DNA of 11,276 bases, taken from NCBI GenBank assembly GCA_023430285.1, contig JAEZAV010000048.1, positions 1-11,276 of the forward strand. The letters run 5' to 3'. Every line of letters starts with the position of its first letter. The stretch's first letter is position 1. Below, piece after piece: positions 6,152-11,276 of this stretch. Under the pieces are notes generated by a model. The model was not told the DNA's origin, did no database searches, and saw only the letters and a list, made by a program, of their open reading frames with translations. A program made the position numbers and the translations under genes. This stretch comes from Methanobacteriota archaeon. Lineage in GTDB: Archaea; Methanobacteriota; Methanobacteria; Methanobacteriales; Methanobacteriaceae.

Positions 6152-6628
6152 AAAGTATTCCCCAATTCATTTAAAGTTACATGATTTAAAATCTGGATAA
6201 AGCACGACCTCGATGGATTGTCTAAAACAGCATCACAGATAAACTTTCATAGTTTTAATTGATGACTACTTTAATTTACTCAACAGTATCTCCATCGTTA
6301 AATTTCTTACCATCCTTAATATGCAACTATATTTATGATGAAATTATTAAATGTTTTGTTCCTATTTAATCTTATAAAATGTAGTTAAACTCCCTCAGGA
6401 GGGTTATGTACTTAAAAATATGACTTTAAAGTACTTAAAACCATATGAACAAACTAATAAAAAGTTAATTAGCATCAAACAAGGTGATGTTTAATGTTAT
6501 CAGTTTAAAGATTGGGACTAATATTTTTTTAGAAATTTAGGAAATGGACAATTGCCGTGTCAAATCCTTCATTAATTTATTTGGTGCTGTTTTTTTGTTT
6601 GTTGGGCCCTTTTTAGAAAGTTCGAGGA
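6152..6628. other. 477-bp spacer with short repeats, upstream of the Roadblock cluster
   Basis: There is no convincing gene here. It holds the direct repeat GTACTTAAAA at 6408-6417 and 6431-6440 (start-to-start 23 bp, about two helical turns). The second copy lies in the near-palindrome TTTAAAGTACTTAAA (6426-6440). CCCTC-ag-GAGGG is at 6392-6403. A 24-codon plus-strand frame (6420-6494) overlaps a 5-codon frame (6406-6423) by ATGA, but its coding status is doubtful. The 3' end of the pilin transcript also falls here; no strong terminator is visible for it. Confidence 0.5.
6316..6336 (-). promoter_or_regulatory. TATA-like element with a MarR-operator-like sequence upstream of the Roadblock cluster
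   Basis: Read on the minus strand, TAAATATAG (6337-6329 region) runs into TAGTTGCATATTAA (6329-6316). The latter matches 13 of 14 bases of TAGTTGCATAGTAA in the candidate operator at 1129-1142. As a promoter it would give a long leader of about 150 bases, so assignment is tentative. CTTTATCC nearer the gene is an alternative TATA-like stretch. Confidence 0.25.
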
Positions 6629-7123
6629 TTATGTCCATTCTACGTTGGATGTTGTGATGATGTAGTGGTCTGAAAATGCAGGGTTGTAGTAAATGTTGGT
6701 CATATTATCTGTTTTAAATGCTTCGCATATATTTTTGCGCACGTAGTAATTTATTCTATCCCCTAAACAGTCTCTTTCTACCTTGGTCATCTGGTCCTGT
6801 GTCGATGCCCTGATCTTTATCTGTATTTTTGTTTTTTGATAGGTACTATCGTAACCCATGTTCAACCATTTAGTGTCTATGTACACTGTTTTTGAACAGG
6901 TTTTTAGCCTTGGATAGGACTCGGAATATTTTTTAAATTTTTCAGATGGATAAACAGCCAAGGAATCCAGTGCAATTCCCTCGGTAACACCGTTTCTTGC
7001 GGCTGACATTACTGTGTTGAGTTCAACGGCTTCGAAACTGGCATGTGCAAATAGAAGGGTGATAACTACTCCAATTACCAGCATCAATATGAACTCTGCA
7101 CTCATCTGTCCATGATCATCCAT
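6629..7123 (-). CDS. Class III signal peptide (type IV pilin-like) protein
   Basis: A secreted, membrane-anchored pilin-like protein of 164 residues. With the ATG at 7123 the N-terminus is MDDHG followed by QMSAEF. This is the archaeal class III prepilin motif QxSxE (Q6, S8, E10) with expected cleavage after G5 by an EppA-type prepilin peptidase. A hydrophobic helix FILMLVIGVVITLLFAHA follows and would pack in the filament core. The rest is an extracellular domain with Cys in CSKTVY, RDCLGD and NICEAF. The frame is open to a TTG at 7132, but GGAGG (7138-7134) is too close to that codon and well placed (10 bases) for the ATG. It lies five bases downstream of the neighbouring pilin-like gene, so the pair is co-transcribed. 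A minor pilin or pseudopilin role is likely; a major pilin is usually shorter. Confidence 0.8.
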   Translation of the reverse strand: MDDHGQMSAEFILMLVIGVVITLLFAHASFEAVELNTVMSAARNGVTEGIALDSLAVYPSEKFKKYSESYPRLKTCSKTVYIDTKWLNMGYDSTYQKTKIQIKIRASTQDQMTKVERDCLGDRINYYVRKNICEAFKTDNMTNIYYNPAFSDHYIITTSNVEWT

Positions 7124-7128
7124 CCATA

Positions 7129-7605
7129 TCAAACCTCCTTAACTACGATCCATGTGTTTTTAAGAGTGTCCTGTGTACTCGTGATGTTGTAGCTAGTGTC
7201 TGGTTTCATTGTTGCCTCAAGATCCCTCATGTAGTCTGAGCCTGTGACCCTCATGAAACTAAGATGGGAGTAACATGTCTTCCCATTTACAAATATGTAC
7301 AATCCCGAAGAGTTGATGTGAACATAGTAATACTCATGAAATATGGTTCTGGGCGTTCTGTAGATTGTATAATATCCCGGTCCGTTTGAGTGTGTTGTTT
7401 CTATTTGTTGAGCTATATTTTCCCCTAATGCCCTAGCATCAGATGCTTCTTCTATGGAATTTACTGTATCAATTCTGTTGCCCACTATACTGATAAAACT
7501 AGTTATTAAGATAATTAAAACTAAAAATGCTATCAGAGCGTCGGCTGAAAACCAGCCTTTAGTATCAATCATACTTACGTTAATGTTATTTAGTATTAAA
7601 CCCAT
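7129..7605 (-). CDS. Pilin-like membrane-anchored secreted protein with deviant processing motif
   Basis: Pseudopilin-like protein of 158 residues, or 147 from the second ATG. After MIDTKG comes WFSADA and a hydrophobic helix LIAFLVLIILITSFISIVG, then an extracellular domain with paired Tyr-rich strands (GPGYYTIYRTP, EYYYVHINSSGLYIFVNG) and Asn-x-Ser/Thr sequons. The KG-WFSAD segment aligns with G-QMSAE of its downstream partner. Trp replaces Gln and Asp replaces Glu, so peptidase processing is uncertain. The ATG at 7605 leaves only 41 bp to the divergent THUMP gene. The ATG at 7572 would place the motif five residues after the start, as in the partner, and leave 74 bp, so it may be the true start. 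Neither has a strong Shine-Dalgarno. It probably forms a two-gene unit with the pilin-like gene downstream. Confidence 0.72.
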   Translation of the reverse strand: MGLILNNINVSMIDTKGWFSADALIAFLVLIILITSFISIVGNRIDTVNSIEEASDARALGENIAQQIETTHSNGPGYYTIYRTPRTIFHEYYYVHINSSGLYIFVNGKTCYSHLSFMRVTGSDYMRDLEATMKPDTSYNITSTQDTLKNTWIVVKEV

Positions 7606-7646
7606 ATTAATAGTAACCTAGTGAATTGAAATTTGGAGGTGTTTGA

Positions 7647-8204
7647 ATGATGAATACTGAAAAATTTGATCTGGTTGTAAAGTTCAACAGTTCGAACCAA
7701 AGTAACGAAGGATCAATATACGATACATATGAACAAATCGATGAAATGGAAGGAATTGATGAGATAGAAGGTGCTTTAACACTTAGAGACCCGAAACTTT
7801 ACATTAAAGAATCTGAATCTATCGATGTGGTACTTGTTGAGCTCGGTACAGATTCTCTTGAAGCAGCTAAATTGCTTAGGAATTCTAATCCCCGCATAGT
7901 TTCCAGTGTTATTCCCATTAGAAGAGTGGTGAAAACTGATCTCAGGGAAATAAGTCGAAACCTAAAGGAACTGGCAATAAAAGAAATGGAACCTGGTGAT
8001 GATTTTACAGTTGAAACATCTGTTATATCCCATAAAACACTAGAATCCACCGATATTTTGGAAAAAGTTGAAGATGAGCTCAAAGAAATTAATATGAACT
8101 TTGATGAAACTGATCCCAAATGGAAAATTTATGTGGAAGTAATAGGTGAAAGTACGGGATTAAATATCTTAAAATCTGAAGAATCCATTTCTGTGCATGT
8201 CTAA
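7647..8204 (+). CDS. Stand-alone THUMP-domain protein
   Basis: A 185-residue acidic cytoplasmic protein. From about residue 55 it follows the THUMP fold: DVVLVELGTDSLEAAKLLR, then SSVIPIRRVV, helix LREISRNLKELAIK, strand DDFTVETSVISHK, helix ILEKVEDELKEI, strand KWKIYVEVIGE, and a final ISVHV strand. THUMP domains bind the acceptor region of tRNA and are normally fused to thiouridine, methyl or pseudouridine enzymes. Without an attached catalytic domain it most resembles archaeal relatives of Tan1, a partner of tRNA acetylation, though that link is by family resemblance only. Starts ATG-ATG after GGAGGTG (7635-7641), a near-perfect Shine-Dalgarno. It is divergent from the pilin-like pair with only 41 bp between frames, so its promoter probably lies inside the neighbouring reading frame. 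Confidence 0.8.
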   Translation: MMNTEKFDLVVKFNSSNQSNEGSIYDTYEQIDEMEGIDEIEGALTLRDPKLYIKESESIDVVLVELGTDSLEAAKLLRNSNPRIVSSVIPIRRVVKTDLREISRNLKELAIKEMEPGDDFTVETSVISHKTLESTDILEKVEDELKEINMNFDETDPKWKIYVEVIGESTGLNILKSEESISVHV

Positions 8205-8588
8205 TTAGAAGTAAAAATAAAATTATAACGGTCCGCAGATAAAATTCAACAGAAAACCTAGAAAAGACTTAATACGTAACACTGTTTAATCATGAGTGCA
8301 ATGTGGCCGCTAATAGTATGACTAAATTATATGACTCTTTTTTAATTATATTGGGGTGGGGAATTTAATTTTTTTAAAATTCAAGATCATCTATTTACAA
8401 ATCTAGACTTGCTAAAATTTTTAAAAACAAGAAGTATATTCTACTTTAATTCTTGAGAACTCAATATTTTAAGGTTTGTTGTCGAGTTGATTATTATAAT
8501 GTTTGTAGTAATTTAAAAAAAAAGAATTGTTTGCCATGGGTTACATGGACTTTTTGCCTAGAGTATACATTTCTTTGTGAATGTAAAC
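8205..8588. other. 384-bp convergent non-coding spacer
   Basis: AT-rich, with stops in all frames and no protein-like frame above about ten codons. It contains the inverted repeat GAATTTAA...TTAAAATTC with a T7 run (8361-8382), which could end the THUMP transcript, though it sits 157 bases past the stop. The other end holds the probable terminator of the convergent wall-protein gene. I see no tRNA-like or box C/D sRNA-like pattern. Confidence 0.5.
8515..8585 (-). terminator. Hairpin and T9 tract after the secreted wall-protein gene
   Basis: Immediately past the stop, TACATT (8566-8571) and AATGTA (8580-8585) form a 6-bp stem with an 8-base loop. Further down the minus strand there is a nine-base T tract (8523-8515). 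Archaeal RNA polymerase terminates at such U-tracts, so the T9 is the likelier stop signal and the stem may protect the 3' end. Confidence 0.45.
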
Positions 8589-9443
8589 TTAAGCTTTGAC
8601 GAGGTAAACTTGTGATCCTGATGCTTTGCATCTTCCACAGTTACAGAAATCTGCATCACATTTGGAACAAGTCCATTCACCTTCGTATGTATGTTTAGGG
8701 TTGTATACTAAACAGTTGGTTGAATGACAGAATGGACAGTAGTCCTTCCATGTTCCGCCTGTTTTGTACCATCCCTTTGAACATGAATTCCAACCGTAGG
8801 CTGTGACTGTTTTTACATTAGATTTACCCACTGAATTCGATTTGACAGTGTAAATTTTAAGGCCCTGTGTGGCTATTATCTTTTGGAACTCTGAGATGGT
8901 TATCTTTTTAGATCCAAATGATACTGTTGTGGGTAACCTGTTGTTTTTGTTGTAAAAACTCTGTACACGGGATATTCCATCCTTCATCTGTGCCTTGCTT
9001 ATTGGCGACACAGTGAACGTGTATTTTAAAAGTTGATTCCCATTTCCTGAACTGTCAGTTACAGTGTTGGAATGTATTATCAAGCTGTATTTAGTGCTTG
9101 TGGATAATGCATTTTTGGATGTTATTGTGAGTGTGTTCCCGTTAACTGTTGTTGTAACAGGTTTTGACTTTCCGTTTGCACTTAGTTCCACTGAACCTGT
9201 GCCGGATTTGATTTTTTCATTAAAATTAACTTTTATTGTAACTTTTTTTGATTTGTCACTCAGCACCACGCTGTTGTTAACAGGGTTTACCGATGTGACC
9301 TTTGGTTTTGCTTTATCTGTAGTAACATTAGCTGCTGAAGCAAAATTTACATTCAAGACAAGTGCTAGCCCGAATAGCAGGAGCACTGATAAGAATAATT
9401 TTCGCTTAATTATACCGCCTCCATGTCCGGTTCTTCCAAACAA
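8589..9443 (-). CDS. Secreted wall protein: Ig-like domain, pseudomurein-binding repeat, cysteine-rich C-terminus
   Basis: Exported protein. Residues 11-37 are a Sec signal peptide (KRK, hydrophobic core LFLSVLLLFGLALVL, cleavage at ASA-AN). Residues 47-145 resemble the bacterial-type Ig-like Big_5/SbsA fold (KPKVTSVNPVNNSVV ... VNFNEKI ... TKYSLIIHSNTVTDSSGN). Residues ~153-195 fit a pseudomurein-binding repeat (GISRVQSFYNKNNRLPTTV, then KITISEFQKII). The C-terminus has nine Cys: C221, C236/C239 (CPFC), C244, C259/C262 (CSKC), and C267, C269, C272 in CNCGRC. This suggests a zinc-ribbon or disulfide knot on the cell surface. No protease or transglutaminase catalytic triad is evident, so it looks like a wall-binding structural or adhesin protein. 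The frame opens at a TTG at 9443, but the signal peptide really starts near residue 11-13, so the start is unsettled (see findings). Confidence 0.85.
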   Translation of the reverse strand: MFGRTGHGGGIIKRKLFLSVLLLFGLALVLNVNFASAANVTTDKAKPKVTSVNPVNNSVVLSDKSKKVTIKVNFNEKIKSGTGSVELSANGKSKPVTTTVNGNTLTITSKNALSTSTKYSLIIHSNTVTDSSGNGNQLLKYTFTVSPISKAQMKDGISRVQSFYNKNNRLPTTVSFGSKKITISEFQKIIATQGLKIYTVKSNSVGKSNVKTVTAYGWNSCSKGWYKTGGTWKDYCPFCHSTNCLVYNPKHTYEGEWTCSKCDADFCNCGRCKASGSQVYLVKA

Positions 9444-9450
9444 GTTTCAT
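9406..9450 (-). CDS. Possible 14-codon leader frame overlapping the wall-protein start
   Basis: In the frame offset from the wall-protein gene, ATG at 9450 reads MKLVWKNRTWRRYN and stops at TAA (9408-9406). The stop overlaps an ATT codon that sits exactly where the signal peptide should begin. Such a short basic frame could couple translation to the downstream gene. It could equally be chance, because it has no clear Shine-Dalgarno of its own. Confidence 0.2.
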   Translation of the reverse strand: MKLVWKNRTWRRYN

Positions 9451-9494
9451 TACTGTCTGGAACAATGGACTTACCACTACATCATTCATGAACA

Positions 9495-9504
9495 CTTATA
9501 AAGG
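9495..9504 (-). promoter_or_regulatory. TATA-box promoter of the secreted wall-protein gene
   Basis: Read on the minus strand, CCTTTATAAG is a good archaeal box A (TTTATA core). Initiation about 25 bases downstream, near 9472-9475, would give a leader of roughly 25-30 bases before the TTG at 9443, or about 65 before the ATT at 9410. The position fits a gene with its own promoter. Confidence 0.5.
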
Positions 9505-10107
9505 TTGTGGTTCAAAATCTAAAAAAACACGTTATAATAGTCTTTTTTTTAATTTAAAGCCGTCTTAATGGTTTTTATATGGTGCATGTGTGATGGGGCT
9601 TTGTACAAACTTATCTTGAGTAAATCTCCCCTAACCATTCCCTATTTGAATATATAGGGAACAACCTAACGAAATATCAAAGTGACACATTATTCCTAAA
9701 CAGGAACATATGGGGCAGAGACGTTAATCTTGTTGTAAAACATGAAATAACCTTTTATATTTACTTAAATTATGACTAACCTCTTCAATTTAATATCCAA
9801 CTCTTTAGGCTTCTTATTGCAGATCTGACATTAAATGAGGGTTTTTCAAAGAAATTACCAATTTTTTCTGTTATTTGTAGATCCAACTTGGGAGCCAAAA
9901 AAATACAGTGTAAGTTTATGGATCAATGAAATATCCAAATCATAATATGTTTTGAATTTGAATATTTAATACTAAGTTCGTTTAAAAGTTTGAGTTTAAA
10001 CAAATTCATGTATCTGTATCCATGAGATTTTAGTGTAGATCTTGTTTAATACCTGGAGATATGGTTGTTCATATACTTTCTAAGTAAATAAGGGATGGTT
10101 ATCTTTT
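9505..10107. other. About 600-bp non-coding gap with inverted repeats and a TATA-like element
   Basis: AT-rich gap upstream of the 10108 gene. It holds two inverted repeats (9638-9661 and 9693-9706) and, about 50 bp on, the TATA-like CCTTTTATAT (9751-9760, core TTTTATAT). Initiation from the latter near 9785 would leave a leader of over 300 bases before the gene at 10108, or produce a separate small RNA. Short frames here (such as 9568-9657, 29 codons) lack ribosome binding sites. From about 9830 to 10080 I see nothing specific. Confidence 0.45.
9638..9661. repeat. Perfect 8-bp inverted repeat
   Basis: TTCCCTAT (9638-9645) and ATAGGGAA (9654-9661) are perfect complements around an 8-base spacer. 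A second, related stem TTCCT-aaac-AGGAA lies at 9693-9706. The shared TTCC...GGAA edges suggest repeated operator half-sites or two stems of one RNA. The gap between them is 31 bp. Confidence 0.4.
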
Positions 10108-10596
10108 ATGTACAAAATATTCGTATTTAACGGTGGAGTATACAGGTTTGAGGAATTATTGGAATTTGTAGAAGATTCTGGAGGTCTTATCCTTCGCAGA
10201 GATGATTTTCATGTTAGCCGTGGGGTTTACTTCATCTCCCAAGAGGTTCATGTCATAATAATAGCCCCTGGAGAATTGACTGAAGATCTCCTAAGAATAG
10301 CGAATGATATCAAGGGAGAAATTGAGGTCCTGGAAGTAGAGTACCGTGACAAAGTGAACATGGTATCGTTGATTCCCATCTACAATATTTTAAGCAGGAT
10401 CAATGGATGGGCTGATGTTTCAACAGTTGAAGATCTTTTGGAATGTCCGTGCGTGGATGGTGTGTGTCAGGAGTTTCAGAAAAGTTCATGCATCGAGGAT
10501 GTGGAAAAAACCCTTGAAGCTTTGTCAAATATGGAAATTGCAGAACATAGAGAAATTGATGGAGTAGCTGAGTACAGACTCAAAGCCAATGATTAA
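10108..10596 (+). CDS. Unrecognised cytoplasmic protein with four clustered cysteines
   Basis: A 162-residue acidic soluble protein that I cannot assign to a family with confidence. Residues 1-80 look like a small alpha/beta domain (YKIFVFNGGVYRFEELLEFV ... VYFISQEVHVIIIAPG ... LLRIANDIKGEIEVLEVEY). Residues 85-162 are mostly helical and end in a winged-helix-like strand pair (MEIAEHREIDGVAEYRL). Between the helices sits a cysteine group C113-x-C115-x4-C120-x7-C128, which could hold a metal or cluster. No signal peptide or membrane segment. ATG start; AGGGATGG about nine bases upstream is a weak ribosome binding site. It stands alone between a long non-coding gap and a convergent gene. Overall look (short, acidic, Cys-containing) is like methanogen-restricted proteins of unknown function, but I cannot name one. 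Confidence 0.8.
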   Translation: MYKIFVFNGGVYRFEELLEFVEDSGGLILRRDDFHVSRGVYFISQEVHVIIIAPGELTEDLLRIANDIKGEIEVLEVEYRDKVNMVSLIPIYNILSRINGWADVSTVEDLLECPCVDGVCQEFQKSSCIEDVEKTLEALSNMEIAEHREIDGVAEYRLKAND

Positions 10597-10636
10597 AAAA
10601 AAAAGTTATGAAATGATTGTAAATTTCTACAATCAT
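10595..10636 (-). terminator. Strong hairpin plus T10 terminator overlapping the neighbour's stop codon
   Basis: ATGATTGTA (10613-10621) and TACAATCAT (10628-10636) form a perfect 9-bp stem with a 6-base loop. On the minus strand it is followed by a ten-base T tract (10604-10595), a textbook intrinsic-type terminator for the surface-protein gene that ends at 10657. The tract's last bases are part of the TAA stop of the convergent gene (10594-10596). The stem may also serve the plus-strand transcript. Confidence 0.7.
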
Positions 10637-10656
10637 CTATTTATCAGGTTTCGTTG

Positions 10657-11276
10657 TTATTTTCTGCGTTTTATTTCTATGGGCGACTTGATGTCCTTCT
10701 TTCTTAAGACCCAAACTGTAATTACCACCAGTATTAGTATGATGAGCCAGGTTGGGAACACGAAAACTGTGTTTTTACTGTTTATATTCTGATCCTGTGC
10801 TTCTCTACCGTATTGGATGTTACTTTCCACGGTGTAAAAACCCATATCAAAGAATCCTGGGGTCCACTGACTTTTAAATACATAATTATCTCCAGGATAC
10901 ACTGTTCCATTGGTTGTGTTTAGGTTTTGATTTTCAAAGAGCCCCTTAACTGTTATGTTGTTGGTCATTTTAGCCTGCACTGTACCGTTATTTTTAACTT
11001 GATATGCTAAATTTCCAGGCATTAAACTCAAAAGAAATGGTGTTGCATTGTGACTGACCATGGATAATGATTCTGTTATTGGTCCAGGGTAACCCACTTT
11101 TATTGGAACAACAACTCCTGCTGCCTGAGTGATTTGGGTATTGAATCCACTTGTTTGAGTGCTGCTTTGACTAGGAATACCCACTATTTGAAGGGCACCC
11201 TCTGCATCGTAGTAGTTTACATTGTTTGGAATATTTACAGTGTAACTCACAACTTGACTTGCACCAGGAGCCAATG
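10657..11276 (-). CDS. Membrane-anchored surface protein, C-terminal part (partial)
   Basis: The frame is open to the window edge, so the true start lies beyond 11276. The visible 205-residue tail is extracellular beta-rich sequence. It begins LAPGASQVVSYTVNIP, continues with several N-glycosylation sequons (NAT, NGT, NIT, NTT, NGT) and Pro/Gly-rich turns, then a single transmembrane helix (TWLIILILVVITVWVL) and a basic cytoplasmic tail RKKDIKSPIEIKRRK. The order (PG-motivated beta domain, second beta domain, C-terminal TM) resembles the DUF916/WxL-interacting proteins of Gram-positives, but I hold that only as a resemblance. The role is probably surface structure or adhesion. It ends 60 bases from the convergent gene, with a strong terminator between them. 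Confidence 0.82.
   Translation of the reverse strand, partial: LAPGASQVVSYTVNIPNNVNYYDAEGALQIVGIPSQSSTQTSGFNTQITQAAGVVVPIKVGYPGPITESLSMVSHNATPFLLSLMPGNLAYQVKNNGTVQAKMTNNITVKGLFENQNLNTTNGTVYPGDNYVFKSQWTPGFFDMGFYTVESNIQYGREAQDQNINSKNTVFVFPTWLIILILVVITVWVLRKKDIKSPIEIKRRK

Noticed and set aside
5988..6200. 70-codon plus-strand frame opposite the Roadblock gene start
   Set aside because: Overlaps the Roadblock coding region and shows no domain or ribosome binding site.
7799..8119. 106-codon minus-strand frame opposite the THUMP gene
   Set aside because: A Ser-rich shadow frame with no Shine-Dalgarno; the plus strand has GGAGGTG and a recognisable fold.
9064..9501. 145-codon plus-strand frame opposite the secreted wall-protein gene
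   Set aside because: Its hydrophobic, Val/Phe/Leu-rich translation is the complement of the Ser/Thr/Lys-rich wall protein, and the opposite strand has a signal peptide and known domains.
9509..9520. GGTTCAAAATCT resembling a tRNA T-loop
   Set aside because: One base too long for the T-loop consensus, with no acceptor or anticodon stems around it.
9568..9657. 29-codon plus-strand frame in the long gap
   Set aside because: No ribosome binding site, and its end falls inside the inverted repeat at 9638-9661, which explains that sequence better.
10589..10792. 67-codon plus-strand frame across the terminator and the surface-protein gene
   Set aside because: Begins inside another gene's last codons and runs antisense to a transmembrane segment, which explains its hydrophobic content.
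1..11276. CRISPR arrays, insertion sequences, integrases, att sites or toxin-antitoxin pairs
   Set aside because: No regularly spaced repeats, transposase or recombinase motifs, or terminal inverted repeats with target duplications were seen.

Overview
The window looks like the chromosome of a pseudomurein-walled methanogenic archaeon, most likely order Methanobacteriales (Methanobacterium-like). Four things point there. A secreted protein carries a segment resembling a pseudomurein-binding repeat. A prepilin has an archaeal class III (QxSxE) signal peptide. The RecA/KaiC-like ATPase and Roadblock proteins, and the free-standing THUMP protein, are typical of archaea. Ribosome binding sites are GGAGGTG/GGTGAT-like, with several TTG starts and AT-rich, TATA-like spacers. 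The genus is an inference. No rRNA, tRNA, transposon, integrase or CRISPR array was seen.

Left part (1-2000): the last codons of an upstream gene, then a small protein with two tandem basic helix-turn-helix modules. After a convergent spacer with a strong hairpin comes a MarR-type repressor. It is divergent from a compact-cysteine-motif iron-sulfur flavoprotein, and their shared spacer holds two operator-like inverted repeats.

Centre (2028-6151, minus strand): the most striking part, a five-gene unit that reads Roadblock/LC7 (MglB-like) protein, then a fusion of a KaiC/RecA-like domain with a small Ras-like GTPase, then two KaiC/RecA-like ATPases, then a TPR protein. The first three genes are tightly packed. 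The last two follow gaps of 121 and about 95 bp. The three RecA-like domains lose catalytic residues stepwise. One keeps Walker A and the Walker B aspartate, the second has Asn in place of that aspartate, and the fusion has lost both. The layout recalls MglA/MglB polarity modules and the bacterial GTPase-Roadblock conservons, but with RecA-like domains as partners. Its function is unknown. I propose a nucleotide-dependent switch or scaffold.

Upstream of that unit (6152-6628) lies a 477-bp spacer with small repeats. It contains a 14-bp sequence matching the putative MarR operator at 13 positions. Next come two minus-strand pilin-like genes (6629-7605). One has a clear class III signal peptide and the other a deviant one. 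Divergent from them is a stand-alone THUMP-domain (likely RNA-binding) gene.

Right part (8205-11276): a non-coding convergent spacer, then a secreted Ig-like/pseudomurein-binding/cysteine-rich cell-wall protein with an ambiguous translation start. A gap of roughly 600 bp with inverted repeats precedes an unrecognised cytoplasmic protein with four clustered cysteines. Last is the C-terminal part of a membrane-anchored, sequon-rich surface protein that runs off the window. A hairpin plus T10 terminator separates the last two convergent genes.
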